From positions 89,286 to 130,910 of the forward strand of contig NW_019773581.1 in NCBI RefSeq assembly GCF_001039355.2: a DNA stretch of 41,625 nucleotides, given 5' to 3'. Shown in pieces: positions 1 to 11,972 of this stretch. The notes beneath the pieces were generated by a model. The model saw only the letters and a list, made by a program, of their open reading frames with translations, searched no databases and was not told the origin of the DNA. The first letter of the stretch is position 1. The number at the start of each line of letters is the position of its first letter. Source of the DNA: Lingula anatina (lineage: Eukaryota; Brachiopoda; Lingulata; Lingulida; Lingulidae). The translations under genes were made by a program, and so were the position numbers.

Positions 1-1659
1 AGGGCCAAACTTAAAGAGCTCTAGAAAGGACGTTTTGTTTTGGTTTAAGCAATGGCTCATTGCTCTAGATGTGACGCTGCCGTACTGCCTCCGTGCATAT
101 TAGCGCCAAGATATCATATCGAACAATATTGGTAATAACGTAAAACCAAGGGATTACCTTCAAATTGTATATTTTTGGTTTTTACCAAGAAACATTCTGT
201 CGATAAAAGTCATTTCCACTTATACACATGGGACATAGCATCTGAAATATTGTGCAACCTATCGTTAATGTTTAACACAATAATGAGCACAACATGCTTT
301 GATGTTAAGGTTGTTTTATTTGAGCATAAGTTTGTATAATTCAACAAATCAATAGCATATAATTCTTAACATGGGTTTTAACAAATCATCCTATCAAAAA
401 TTCATTAAAATGAGTTAATAAAAGTTAAATATTGTTAATTCTAAAAAAACCATTACACATGTTGTGTCATTGTTTGAAAGTTTTGTGTCTTGGCATTTCA
501 CTTTTTTACACATCAGCTTTGTACTATGCGGGGCAAGAAGACCAGACCTATACGGCTTCTTTGATCGAGATCAATTGACTAGTTTGATGCTATTGTTTAT
601 GTAAGTTATCGTGTACGTCAATGTGACGTAGCATACTTGAACTTGCCGAGTAAAATATACCGGTACATCACCGTACATGGTCCATAAACGTAATAACAAA
701 TTTTTATATGGATATACTTTATCAGCTCCAAATAGCCCTACCTAGTAACTGGGATCATTTTTTTATCTCAGCGTATGAAGTGGACATTTATTGTCGTAAT
801 TATCCCCTATTACTTATCACATTTTATCTAAATCAAGGATTTATCAAATTTAAGGTAGCATTCCGTCAGGAGCGCCATCACCCGTCCATGTCTCCAAATA
901 TACGCATGCATAATTCGTCTCCGTATTCCTATTTCTAGAATCGTGTTTTGTGTGGCATCGACACCTCTAGTTATACGGTAAATTTAATCACAATTAAATA
1001 TACAAAAGTAGATTTTAAACACTGTCACGGCGTAAAATATATATGATTTAATGCGCTAAGCATCATCATAAAACTACTTAGCTGTCAGAAACCGAAATAT
1101 CAGTCTCGTCGAAGTCAGGAGTATTGAGACGAAGTACGCCTGTTATCGTAACCAAGCTGAAACCCGCATAAAACGGTGCTTACCCTGTACATGTATATGC
1201 GATCACCTCTGTGGTGTTTCAGCAATTTTGTCCCCAACACCTATCTGAGCAAGCCTGTTTTAAAAACTAAAACAAGAAGTTTAAAATGCGTTGGATTTCA
1301 TATATGTGACTCTTAAAACAAGACTCGAGGACGCATCAGAGTCAATGTATATTTCATTTGGTGTTTTGCCAGTGTTTTAAAAGATAAAATATTAATTTAT
1401 AAGAATGAATGTTCAATTGGTACACCAAAGTGGGGTAGGTATTCTAAACTGAATAAGAAATCAAGGATAGATGCAGTAATATATCCTCGTGGCAGCCATA
1501 GATACAATAATTGCTGAAAGCCTACAGAAGGTTTGTGGACGACTCCAGTTCATATACGGGAGAGGACTGGTAGTAAAAACATCTGTCACATCACTGGCAG
1601 TGATCTGAGCTACGTTTTCAGTTTAAAATCCCTTGTAAAACAAACCGAAGGCTCTGCAG
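1..1659. other. 3' UTR and downstream flank
   Basis: AT-rich sequence after the C3 stop codon. No further exon or gene recognised; the small plus-strand open frames show no family similarity. Confidence 0.5.
787..792 (-). terminator. Candidate poly(A) signal of the locus
   Basis: AATAAA on the minus strand, about 870 nt after the C3 stop. Closer ATTAAA variants occur at 1047-1052 and 983-988, and another AATAAA at 315-320, so the true end is open. Confidence 0.25.
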
Positions 1660-2162
1660 TTAAGCGTGCACGCTGTCCTTGGACTTGGCTTTCACAACGG
1701 AACGGAACTGGTCACGTGACATGGAGTCCCATCTGGCGATCATACTTCCGGTGGAAGCTGCTAAGAAGTTCACGTCGGTGGCATAGAGATACAAGTCACT
1801 TTGCGTGAAAGGGATACTTAATTCATTTGGAAGTGAAGTACTTGATAAAGCTAACTTTTTAACGTCGTCTTCCCTGATACCGTTCGGGGAGAGCTTTTCA
1901 GCTTCCGGTATGTTGCCATTTTGTTTTTCATCACTGATAACCTGTCCTGACTTTTCCTTCTTTTTCTCAAGTCTCGTTTTGATTTCCACCACGTAGTATA
2001 ACAAGAGAGAAAGCACAAGCATGGTCATACAAATGTAGATCTTCGTTGCCACGCATAGAAGGTTTCCATAGGCGAAGGACACTGTAAACCCCACCCCTTG
2101 CCATAGGTGATAGTTTGCAAACGCTGGACGCTGGTTGTGTGAGAAATGTATCCCAAGCAGGG
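1660..2162 (-). CDS. UNC93A-like: Constant exon C3: C-terminal exon of UNC93-like protein (TM11-12 and cytosolic tail)
   Basis: Last coding exon of the locus. On the minus strand a pyrimidine-rich tract ending in CTAG gives the acceptor (exon starts at 2162). The first two bases CC complete an Ala codon begun by the final G of exon C2, so the intron is phase 1. The peptide LLGIHFSHNQRPAFANYHLW and the following GVGFTVSFAYGNLLC match the end of UNC-93/UNC93A proteins, with family-typical AFANYxLW and FAYxNLLC patterns. Two membrane segments lie at exon residues about 23-43 and 44-60. A hydrophilic, Ser/Lys/Glu-rich tail of about 105 residues follows and ends in TAA at 1660-1662. The tail is not recognisable as a domain. 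This is the only copy of this exon seen in the window, and all upstream V exons are in phase with the C2-C3 pair. Confidence 0.88.
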
Positions 2163-2730
2163 CTAGAAAAAAAAAAAACGAAGTAGTATTTTATCATAAA
2201 TTTCTAGTTTCTTAACAGTAATTCAAATAAAACACAATATTACAAAAGATACGGATGTATAACGCTTATAAATGTGTCTGTCTGCGAGCGAGACATACGT
2301 TAACGTAAAAACTTACACATTCAAAAATGCACAATACACAATATGGTTTTCAGTTTACATCAGTTTCAGTGTTTTCAGTGTAAACCAAATAGAAACACTG
2401 AGTGCCCAGCATTACCATGGCACGTTATGTAGACGGATTCAGAGTATAAAATGTGGACCCACAGACTTTCAAGTGCGCTAAATGAGGATAAACTGTTTAT
2501 TTTTTTTTTCAAGATAACTTGACATCCAGAAGACTGACAAAAATTTATAAAATATATTCGATAAAAATATGGCAAAAAAACATAACCTTAAAGAGACTAA
2601 TCGTATTTTTAAATGATTAATGATTAAGACATGCATCCTCACAAAAACGATTTGACTTTTAACCATCATGACGCACAAAACCATGAAAAACCTATTTTAA
2701 TATACATGAAAATACATAAATTAATCTCAC
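2163..2730 (-). other. Intron between C2 and C3
   Basis: Phase-1 intron of 568 bp between the constant exons, with donor GTGAGA and an acceptor in a poly(T)-rich tract ending CTAG. It is AT-rich with no other coding potential seen. Confidence 0.8.
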
Positions 2731-2998
2731 CAAGAGTTCGGCTTTGCCACATCCCATTCAAAACTCCCCAAATCCCTGGTATGAAGAAGAAGTAACCTAA
2801 ATGCTCTTTAGACACCGGGTAGACCAACATCTGGATAAACAGGGCCATGTTAATGATTCCTGCCGCAGTGTAGTTGATGGGGAAGCCGATCCACTTATGG
2901 AGGTGACCAAAGACCCAGGGGGAGATGGCGCTGGTGACGCCGTAACACATCATGGTATAGCCGACCCATTCTATTCCCAGCTCACAAGCCACGAACGC
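2731..2998 (-). CDS. UNC93A-like: Constant exon C2: internal exon of UNC93-like protein (TM8-TM10)
   Basis: Internal exon of 268 bp. The acceptor is a good polypyrimidine tract, TTCTCTTTTCCAG, just upstream of 2998, and the donor is CTTG|GTGAGA with the exon ending at 2731. The frame starts in phase 0 (AFVACELGIEWVGY) and ends in phase 1 (GMWQSRTL plus one base). It encodes about 89 residues with three hydrophobic segments and the family pattern FFFIPGIWGVLNGMWQ. In UNC93A proteins this segment directly follows the TK motif that ends each V exon, so V1 (ending SVFTK) joined to AFVACELG restores a continuous family protein. No second copy was found behind V2-V12. Product role: membrane protein of the UNC-93 family, which in nematodes regulates a two-pore K+ channel and in vertebrates includes the Toll-like-receptor chaperone UNC93B1. 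The substrate or partner here is unknown. Confidence 0.88.
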
Positions 2999-4408
2999 CT
3001 GGAAAAGAGAATTTTCAAAATGAAAAGCAGGCTGACGCGTCGTCAGGATAATGTCCTCTCCAAAAATAAAAGTAGCCCATTGTTTTCATAACGGTTCTGT
3101 GTACGGGCAAGACGCCGACGGAATCTGTACGGAAGAAATCCTGAAAGTTAAAAAATTATTAATACTTTTGATCCACATCATTATCGAACTATGAACTTTA
3201 GTAAAAATCCGGTCTTAAGACAGAAACGCAGGACAGAATATATGAACCAATCTATCAAGCAGGAAACAGGCGAATGCAGTTCATACATGACAAGCGTTAA
3301 TTGATCTCTTTAAAGTAGAAGTGTTTCTCCATCAAAGACCACTGGTGAATTGCGGGGGGGGGGGAGGCATAAGGTTTGCTCAGCACCAATAAAGCGTTTT
3401 ACGAGGACGGCTTCACAAAATAAGCAGAGTGCTGGATTGTCAAAAGATTTGGCTTTATCTCGTATCGCATTTTATACAGTTTCTGTAGATTAAGGGGGGG
3501 AGGGGGAAGGTGGACACCTCGAGGACCCTCGATCTCTATCCATTGGTAGGCATAGACACCTGTTACGACGCACCCCTCTATCTCTCCATTCAATATAACT
3601 GAGAGCACTATATGTTTGTGTATACATACTTACATCCATTAAAAACTATGTATACACATGTACCTCATACATGTACCAATGGTTATCGTATCTGTACCCC
3701 CTTTTACAATCGAGCTACTGACCCATATCCGATTAAGTTGACCAGTGTTGTGAATTATGAAGATTATGCATGGCTGATAGGCTCTCATCACTGTTGCGAA
3801 CAACACTTTTATCTATAAAGAATGTTTTCGCAACATTTAGCTTAATGTTTTTTTTTTTAATTTTTCATTTGCAATATGATATTTATTGTTGCATCGCCGA
3901 GTAAACCACCCATACTGTGTCACCATCTGGCAACGCCATAACGTATACTTTTGGCAATAATCAAGGTTTTGGTTATTCAGTGGTTTAATTTTATGCCATA
4001 CGTAAGACGCCTTGTGAGATTAAGGTTGAGTTCTGACTTGGAGATGGACAAATAATTATACATAGGCCAAATCAGCGACCTATTACGCAAATTAAAATGG
4101 CACGTGTACGTGGATTGTTCCGTACAACCTGGGTGACCAGTTCTCAAAAAGTCGATGTATATACAGGATCGAGTTAACGGCACTTTACATACAAAGTAGA
4201 TGTGCTTTAATATCTTATCGTATCGCAATCCCCATAATACTACTTTTAAAACTGGCGGCAACTGCAATATCAGCTTCGGTGACAATGAACGACTATTTAT
4301 CTGCACAATACTTAAACAGATTCACTTGCTTCTATGCAAGTTTACATGTAGCTACGATGCTTAAATCAATTATATAAGTACAAATGTCCTCACATGTAAT
4401 AAACTCAC
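2999..4408 (-). other. Intron between the V array and C2
   Basis: About 1.4 kb between the V1 donor and the C2 acceptor. It contains two short poly(G)/GA-rich tracts (3355-3364 and 3494-3510) and otherwise undistinguished AT-rich sequence. An open frame at 3977-4306 (minus) resembles nothing I know and is probably chance. Under the shared-exon model this is the last part of every V-to-C2 intron. Confidence 0.6.
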
Positions 4409-5278
4409 CTTTGTAAAAACACTGTATATAAAAGCTTGATGGAACCCATTAAATGAAAGCAAGGGAATAAGTAAACACATCTTTGTTTCCTTCAAGCATA
4501 GCGAAACTGTACTGAGCAATAATGCTTTGGGCCCTCTTATATTTGGTGCAGCGTGTTTTTTGTGATCTACAGGCTTCAGGAGACAAATCGGTAAAGTGCA
4601 ACCTATCAGTACTAGCGTGAGGTACGCGCCAATTAGAATATACACCAAGTGATCTGGCGGTCTAGCAGATCCTGTCTGAACGTGTTTGTGCTTTGTTTCT
4701 GTGACAAGTGGGCAGCTGTCTCTGCTACAGAATGCAGTCATGTTACTCATACTAACGTTCCCGAGATCGGAATAATCATGCTCAGTCTGCTTAAAAACCA
4801 ACCAGGACAGTACATTTCCCCAAATATGAGACGTCTTAAAAATCAGCCAAAATATCCCAGTGAAGCGGCTTATGCTTATAGGAATCTTTTGATTGGTGGC
4901 CTTGGCGTAGTCGAGTGCGTAGATGGTAAGAAAGATCCCCTGAGCGGTCCATAAAGGTCCCCACATAAGTCCAAGCAGTAAGGCGCCCGGTAGCAGTGTA
5001 TACGGTGCAACGTAAAAATTCGATGCTTGCCAAAGTGCATGGGACACAAAGCCCAAGACAACCACAAACTTTGGCCCCAGTTTCGCCACCACCGCGGGAG
5101 CGAAGAAGGAAGATACGATAATCCCAGTGTAGACTAAGCAGAGGGCGACAACACCAAGGCCGCCTCTGGCATTCAATGTGCTCTGTAAATTTTGTATGCC
5201 ATTGTGGGCAATATAAACTATCAAATACATCGATGCCAGCGCAAAAAGCTTCAGGTAAGAGCTCCTGGCAGTCGCCAT
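4409..5278 (-). CDS. UNC93A-like: V1: UNC93-like variable first exon (N-terminal half)
   Basis: Encodes 290 residues from ATG at 5276-5278. The frame is open further upstream but has no earlier ATG. TM1 is at about 9-27, then the family signature LQSTLN (31-36) and GGLGV. TM2-TM4 end in GPLWTAQG (107-114). TM5 contains WGNVLSWLVF (153-162). The luminal/extracellular loop has sequons NVS and NMT and the motif C184-SRDS-C-P. TM6 is at about 211-233 and TM7 at about 266-286. Homology stops after SVFTK at a consensus donor AAG|GTGAGT, phase 0. It is closest to the constant exons (1.4 kb intron), so V1-C2-C3 alone makes a complete 546-residue protein, the usual family size or slightly longer. Likely a plasma- or endo-membrane protein; transported ligand or partner unknown. 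Confidence 0.9.
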
Positions 5279-8055
5279 TTTCTGTTGTCCACCTCGAACA
5301 GTGAAAAACACTTTAGAAAACTATTTTAAAAAATCGTTTTCTACATGACTGCGATCACGTCTTTACAGACAACTTACACTGAAGAGAACCATAAACCCAA
5401 ATGCTCAGAGGTTATGTATTGAGATTAGGTAATTAACCACCGAATTGGAACTGTGTCACTACGAACGGCAAATACTTGTACAAAGGTCATGTTTTACAAT
5501 ATCTGTTAACATTAGGGTCATTGTGACACTGGTTGCATAAATGTCCCAAGAAGGTCATCTTAATTGTCACTTATATGGAACCAACAGGGCTATCTGTCTA
5601 TTTAAAAGACAAAAATCTTAATAACAACATCACTATATTAGCCAACCATGAGGTAGGGCGTGATAATCACGCATTAGGTGCGTGTACAATTACGGAAATA
5701 ATTGGGTTATCGAAACGAATCTACACAAGAAGAAAGACCCATTGGGTTCTAGGTTGTGTGCAATGAACCACCGATGCAATCTGCAATTCACAGATTAAAA
5801 ACACAATGTCAGTACATACGCGTGTAATACAAAGGAAACACTGTCGAACTCCCCTCCCGAACTCCTATTAAAAATACAATCACTTCATTCAAAACAGACA
5901 GACAGACAGACCACACTTAGTCCACACTTACTGGACCCTAAATAGACCATTTGCTTAAATCAAGATGGTTTTAATACTTTGAGACGTAGCACTATGGAAA
6001 ATGACAATAAACGTTCCCTGTGTTCTTTACATTTGAAATGGACAAAATATTCCGATGTAGCATCACAGCAAGTTTCATCTTCTCTATAAACCTTTGATCG
6101 GCACGTTATTGCGTCAAGATCAACCAAAGATAGAAGGAGATCCCGGCGCAATACGTAAAAGTATAATTAAAGATGTATATAATTGAAAGTGGCTACCAGA
6201 AACGTAGCGCAGAATCCTGTTCATGGTTAGTAACGGATAATATCGGGTCAATAATAAGGGATGTCGACGTAACGTTAATCCGTAATGTGTGCACTGCGTG
6301 GAATTTCAAAATTGTTCAGATACAGACACCATTTGTCGCGTTGGGCGTATGTGCCGTCTCATGCGTCCATAACACACATGGCATCATGGCCAAAGCAAGT
6401 CGAGGTAGACTTACAACGAATGAAATTTCTTCAAGTTTAATTAAAAAAAAATTATGAATACAGTTATTATAAACGACTTTTAAAGAGTGTGATTAAGCAA
6501 CGTTTTTAATTTCTACATAATTTATCTTAATCGAATTTTCCTCGGGTAATTGATTTTTCATTTCTTTTACTTGCCTTAAAATTATTTTTTTCGTTGCATT
6601 GTAAAGTCCTCTGAACATATTTGTATTGTTGAATCCAAATAAATTCATCAATATCATTATTATAATTATTATTATTATTATGTTAATTTAAATAAACTTA
6701 TACAGGAGTGGGACACCTTTAACCCCTTCCGGACAACCATCTGGTCAACCTTTCATCATCTAAACATGGACTAAGCATCTTGCGTTTCTGTTGTCTTTAG
6801 CTATTAATAAGCTGCACGTAGCTATGTGCTCGGTGGCGTGTGAACTTTTATCAGAAGTTGTGCGACCACAAACAGAAATGTTGGTCATCAGTGAGAAGTT
6901 TGTTTATAGAGCAGGAACAGATAATAATAATATTGACACTTGTGTGTGAGGAACGCCATCTATCGACACTATCAACAAGACGAGTCCTACTAGTGATATA
7001 CTGATAGTGACAGTAGTATTACTACTACATGTAACAGGCACACCAGTTCCCTGTTTATGACATTTTTAGGTGAGTAAGCGCTATCTGAGCCACGGATATA
7101 GTATCTAAGGTTATGCTGTTATAATCATCATATAGGGGCCTATCCACGGTACATAGCCCCTAACGTGCAGTGCCATCTACACATATAATAAATGATTCAA
7201 TTTAACACAACCAGTGCTATCACTTATAGATTTTTGTCAAAATAGCCACAAGCCAAGGATATTGTACAAATTGAGTTGTTCAGACCAGCTAGTCCCACTT
7301 GTATACCAATAACTTATAATCACCCAGTACGACGAAATATAAGTCCTTATCAGACTTGGACCTCCGTACTGCAAATATTGTGGATGGCCTCTTGTGAGTG
7401 CAAACATTGTTGTATGTTGACTAACTTATCAACGTATGTATAAACTTACAGCAGACTCATAATTGACTCAGATGACACCATACACATACCGGCTAACAGC
7501 ATACAGCGTTATACTGTCCACATAGATTCTTTCATGATACGAAGGACTCAATAACTCACTACGTGACAAAACTTTAACCTAACTTGTTCACTGAACAAAA
7601 TGTTCCGATACAGTTTTACAAATACGAAGTAACGTGTATTTCTGTATGTCAGGTCAAACTTTCAGTGACACATATGTGTGAAAAATAAAGCACCTAGCCG
7701 ACTACTGGTGCATTACACTGAATGTTCTTATCGAGAAGCCATTGAGATATGGGACGAGTATCTTATCTCTTGAATTTAAAGTGTGCAGCTATTTGAAATC
7801 GAGGCTATGTGCATAGCCATGGATAAAGTTGGGATAGGAATTTCTTATACAACAATGATAAGTGACACAATAAGAATTTATGTTTTTGTTCATTTATGTT
7901 ATGAGAAATTTTCGGGATAAATCCATGGTGAAATAAATATATAATATTCATTGAAAATTGCATAATACCAAAACCAATGTCACAGACCCGACTTATCTGA
8001 CATCGAGAAATATACCCCTATCAAACCATTTTAGATGTTGATCAGATAAGCTTAC
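5279..8055. other. Inter-cassette region V1-V2, no gene seen
   Basis: About 2.8 kb of AT-rich sequence holding the presumed V1 promoter and the proximal V2 intron. No frame resembles exon C2 or C3. A CCATATAA-like box (minus strand, 5571-5578) lies 293 bp upstream of the V1 ATG and is a weak promoter candidate. A short (TTA)n tract sits near 6657-6680. Confidence 0.55.
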
Positions 8056-8976
8056 CTTCGTGTAATCACCATATGTGAATGACTGAATTAAACCATTCAA
8101 CACGAAGAGAGGTAATAAGAGCAAAAGTTTTGGGTTTCTCAGCGTCCTAACTGTCATCAACAGGGCGTCTTTGACCCCATCCAGTTTGTTTTCACTTGTG
8201 TGCGTTTTCTGCTGACTTAACGGCTTTAAAAATACGGCAGCTACGACGAATCCAAGAAGCACCAGACCAGAGTATATGCCTAACAGTATGTACATTTGCT
8301 GTTTTGAGGGTTGAATTGTTGAATAGTCAGAGACTTGAGTATCACTTCCATCACTGCTATACGGACAGTTATGAATCCCACACACTGAGAGAAACCCACT
8401 GCTGTTTGAAAGAGTGGTGTTATTACCCAGTATGTGTTGAGCATTTTGTAGTACACGCCAGGAGACAATATTGCCCCAAATCACTGTCGTTTTGTAACAA
8501 GCCCAAAAAATTCCATTCAACAGACTTATACTCCCATCAACTTCTCGGCCCGTTTTATCAGCATACTCTAGTCCTGATGACGTCACGTACATGCCCTGCG
8601 CTGTCCACAGCGGCCCAAATCCAAGGCCAAGGAAAATGGCGGCCGGAATCAGCGTAAATTCGACTGGGTAAAAGTGCACCCCTTGCCAGGTTCCATGCAC
8701 GAGGAGGCCAGCCAGTATTGCCCCTTTTGGTGTCAGCTTCTCAACAATGGCAGGGGCAATGAACCCTGAAATAATGGAGAACGCATATACTATGCCGAGC
8801 AGCGTGAACCCTAGACCTCCGTTCAAAGTACTTTGCAGGGCCTGCAGTCCGTTGAACGACGTATATCCCAGAGTGTAGACAAATGCAAGCAAAAACACTT
8901 CAGCAATAATGCGAACGCCGAGCAACTTCTTGCGAGTAAGGGGCACATCCGACTCATCTGTCTCTCCGGTATCCAT
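8056..8976 (-). CDS. UNC93A-like: V2: UNC93-like variable first exon (N-terminal half)
   Basis: Encodes 307 residues from ATG at 8974-8976 (MDTGETDESDVPLTRKK), a short acidic then basic cytosolic lead before TM1. Family landmarks in order: LQALQSTLN-GGLGF, a GPLWTAQGMYVTSSG block after TM4, WGNIVSWRVL in TM5, an extracellular loop with sequons NNT and NSS, CGIHNCP (C-x4-C-P), TM6 starting at MYILLGIYSGLVLLGF, and TM7 ending in GDYTK. The exon ends at 8056 with donor AAG|GTAAGC, phase 0, matching the C2 acceptor phase. No C-terminal exons lie between here and V1, so the nearest acceptor seen for a complete protein is C2 at 2998 (about 5 kb intron). Joined to C2-C3 it would be about 563 residues. 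Confidence 0.88.
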
Positions 8977-10309
8977 GTTTCTACTCCTCTGGTTTCCTCA
9001 TAGGCTTCGTTTTACATGGTCAGGTGGGAAAACTTGACCGTGTTAGTTGCAAAGTTTCATTGTACTAACAAGCTGGGAAGACATCATTCTGTTAATCTCA
9101 CACGAGCGTGTAGATTTGAGGATTTTGGATAAAGTACACCCACTTGATCTGCCTATGTTTTCCTATCAGTGTGTTGGTTCGGATGCAAACCACGAAGAGA
9201 TAAACACGGCCTTGTCTTCGCCTTGGCCCACGAAGGAGGTCATATACATATGATATAAAACAGTTTATCTTGAGAGTATGAATACAAATATAACCCCAGT
9301 TTGCGACAGACACTGCTTGTCAGTTATCATAAACTGTACCCTATAATTAACACATTGGCATAGCTAAATGAACATCTGCACAATCATATCAAATACCGTC
9401 CATTCATCAGTATATCATACCGGTTCAAGTTCAATCGAGTTGAACTATCTGCTCTCTTGACTAAGGCATAGGTGCACTCATATTTTAGCTGTGTGAAATG
9501 CAATATGAGAAAATTGGTCTTTGTGAAAATTAGTCTTTAGGTGACCTGGCTATCCAATAGTTTACTACAGTATACGGTTATAGATATGCATGACTGGTCG
9601 AGTAACTTTCAATAGGCTTTCGGTGCTACATGCCTCCCTACCTGTTCGAAACTAAATCAGTAACAAACTCAAGATAGGCGGCATTCACAACCTTTTGATT
9701 TGCGGACTAAGATCCGCTTATCAAATATGACTAACCCAGTTGAGAGCTTGTCGCATAAAATTCTAACAGGCACTGAATAGATTCCCCGCCACAAACTTTC
9801 AAGTGGGTCGGCCATATTTGATCAGCGGATCTGTTAGTCTGCGGATTATCTTTGGTTTTGAATGCGGCCATAGTAGCCATGTCATCAATAGTTTCTCTGA
9901 CCTCCAAATGGCCATATATACCCAGGGACATTCTGCATACATCCCGAAATATTTCGAAATGTTTGAAAACGAGATTCTATGTGCAGTACGACCACTTTGT
10001 TAAATGTAATAGGGAACACTATAATGGTAATATAAAATACATGATGCTTAAAAGACATACACAAGTGTTGGCTTGAGACTCGTGTTGCGTTATGCACAAA
10101 ATATTATCAAGCATTAGTAATCTTGACCTATCAGAGAACAAACCGTTGCTTGCTGCGGTTTTTGCTTGCTGCCCTTTTGTCCATCACAGGTGTCGATTTT
10201 GTTACATTGCCATTGGGCATTGCCTGCCTAAAAACAACTCAAAACAGAATTTTATTTTTGGATGAAAAATACACCTACATGCAACTTTCGTATGAGCCAC
10301 GAATCATAC
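8977..10309. other. Inter-cassette region V2-V3
   Basis: Presumed V2 promoter plus sequence downstream of the V3 donor. It contains foldback element B1 (9677-9869). From about 10050 to 10309 the sequence is similar to 12000-12239, part of the V3/V4 duplication. No coding exon seen. Confidence 0.55.
9677..9869. mobile_element. Foldback MITE family B, copy B1
   Basis: Inverted arms: the left end GGCGGCATTCACAACC and following GCGGACTAAGATCCGC...TCAAATATG recur in reverse complement at the right end (GGCCGCATTCAAAACC ... GCAGACTAACAGATCCGC ... TCAAATATGGCC). There is no open frame inside. Related copies lie at 11685, 14203 and 40943. Non-autonomous DNA-transposon-like; superfamily not assigned. 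Confidence 0.65.
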
Positions 10310-11212
10310 CTTATTAAAATCCCCAACGAGGAATCCTTGCATCAATCCATTGTATGTAAAAATAGGAAATAACAGCAAAACATTCAAATTCTTCCACATG
10401 CTCACTGTAGCCAATATCATTGTCACGCTTGTGTTCTTCCCGGCTGGAACTGAGTACCCACCAATCGCGGACAATGGTTTGAGGAATACGACAGTTGCGA
10501 TCATACAAAACAAGGCACAGCTGGTGTAAACGCCGACCAGTGTGTACGTGGCTGATGCAGACGGTGAAGAAAAGCCCGTTTCTTCGCATGCACCAGTCTG
10601 TGCAGGACAAGCACGTGCGTCACATTGGATTGAAACATTCAGACAGCGCGTGTTGTTGTCCGAAATATTCATATTCATATTCACACTTGTCACAACACTG
10701 CCCTGCTTTAAAATCAGCCAAGACAACAAGTTACCCCAAACAAAAGACAACTTATAGAAGGAGAAAAAAATCCCATTGAATTTGCTTATGGCAATATCAC
10801 CACGGGTCATGATTCTGGTAGCATGTTGCTCAGCTAGGACTGTGCAGTACATGCACGCAACGGGTAAATGAGTCCCAAGTATCAACCCTACGAACGCCGC
10901 TGCTGGAATGACAGTGTAAGGAATGGGGTAAAACAGCGATACTTGCAATAATAAAATACTTAAAAAGCCACAAAAGACGTATCCTTTTGGCGTCAGTTTT
11001 TCAATCCCAAACGGTCCCGAAAATCCCGATATAATGTATCCCGCATATTGAACGGCAAAAGTTGTAAAACCAAGGCCATTTTTAGCTAGAAGACCACTCA
11101 AAATAGCCAACATCCCGTTCACTGGTGTGTGACCTAGTGAGTACAATACAGACAGAAATAAAAGATCCATCCACACTTTTCTGGTCAACCTATTCCCTCG
11201 CTTTCTCATCAT
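10310..11212 (-). CDS. UNC93A-like: V3: divergent UNC93-like variable first exon
   Basis: Encodes 301 residues from ATG at 11210-11212 (MMRKRGNRLTRKVW). The second Met is also possible and aligns with a Met in V4; the open frame extends upstream but without ATG. It has the same TM layout as the other V exons, and TM5 has WGNLLSWLIL. It departs at usually conserved places: LQSSLN is replaced by AILSGLLAKNGLGF, and PLWTAQG by LPVACMYC. The loop has sequons NIS, NNT and NVS, and the C-x4-C-P motif CDARACP flanked by extra cysteines. The exon ends GDFNK with donor AAG|GTATGA, phase 0. It is closely similar to V4, including both flanks, so it is a recent tandem duplicate. No local C-terminal exons. 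A TATA-like box lies 226 bp upstream. Confidence 0.87.
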
Positions 11213-11437
11213 GTCGTCTCTTTTGAAGGAATTTTCAAACTTTATGTCAAGAATCCATCTCTTTAATCCCCACACTGTTTAACTGTGTGGTTTTCAAAAT
11301 GTATTCCAACAATAATGTTCAACTGGAATAATGGTAATGTAAGTTACAGCCTTAAATCGCCTATGCAACATTTCCTCACTACCAGGTCACAGACTGCCCC
11401 TTACTGACACCATAACTGACCATGTGGTGCTATCTCC

Positions 11438-11445
11438 TTATATAA
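11438..11445 (-). promoter_or_regulatory. Candidate TATA box of V3
   Basis: TTATATAA, 226 bp upstream of the V3 ATG, in a block conserved with the V4 upstream region (13336-13343). Inferred core promoter; no transcript evidence. Confidence 0.35.
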
Positions 11446-11684
11446 GCAATATCTTTTAGTGGCGTCCGGAGGCATCAACGAAGATTACTGAGTATACTGC
11501 AACCTCTTTCAGTCACGTGGTCGTGTTACAGTTAAGTTTATGACACGTCAAACGAGCGCAATTTAAAATGCTGCCTTAAAAGAAGTCAGTGTAGATACAT
11601 ATCTTAATGCATAAAAGTTGCAGACAAGAATAATTTTTTCATTATAAGTCTTAATTTACTTTTTTTTCGTCTAATGGTAATATA

Positions 11685-11972
11685 AGGCCCCATTCAGAAT
11701 GGATGTTCCGAGTACTTAAGATCCGATGACTAAATATGGCCGACCACAGTTCAAAAGCGAAGCCGCTGATTCCCGATGGTCTCCCCGCCCCCACACGCGC
11801 CTCCGCTGCAGGGACTTAGCAATTAAACCTCGGAGCAGAGGTTAAATCGTTTAAAGGCGCGTGTGGAGTCGGGGAAACCATCAGGAATCAGCGGAATCGC
11901 TTTTGAACTTTGGTCGGCCATATTTAGTCGGCGGATCAGTAATTACTCGGATCATCCATTTTGAATGGGCCC
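11685..11972. mobile_element. Foldback MITE family B, copy B2 (long palindrome)
   Basis: About 290 bp element with inverted arms of about 120-130 bp. The left arm begins GGCCCCATTCAGAATGGATG and the right arm reads back as GGGCCCATTCAAAATGGATG. Both continue through CTAAATATGGCCGACCA and CCACACGCGCC. There is no open frame. It lies exactly between the duplicated V3 and V4 cassettes. Confidence 0.75.

Noticed and set aside
1533-2481. Plus-strand open frames over the constant exons and many short open frames elsewhere
   Set aside because: They are shadows of the minus-strand exons or low-complexity sequence, with no recognisable family.
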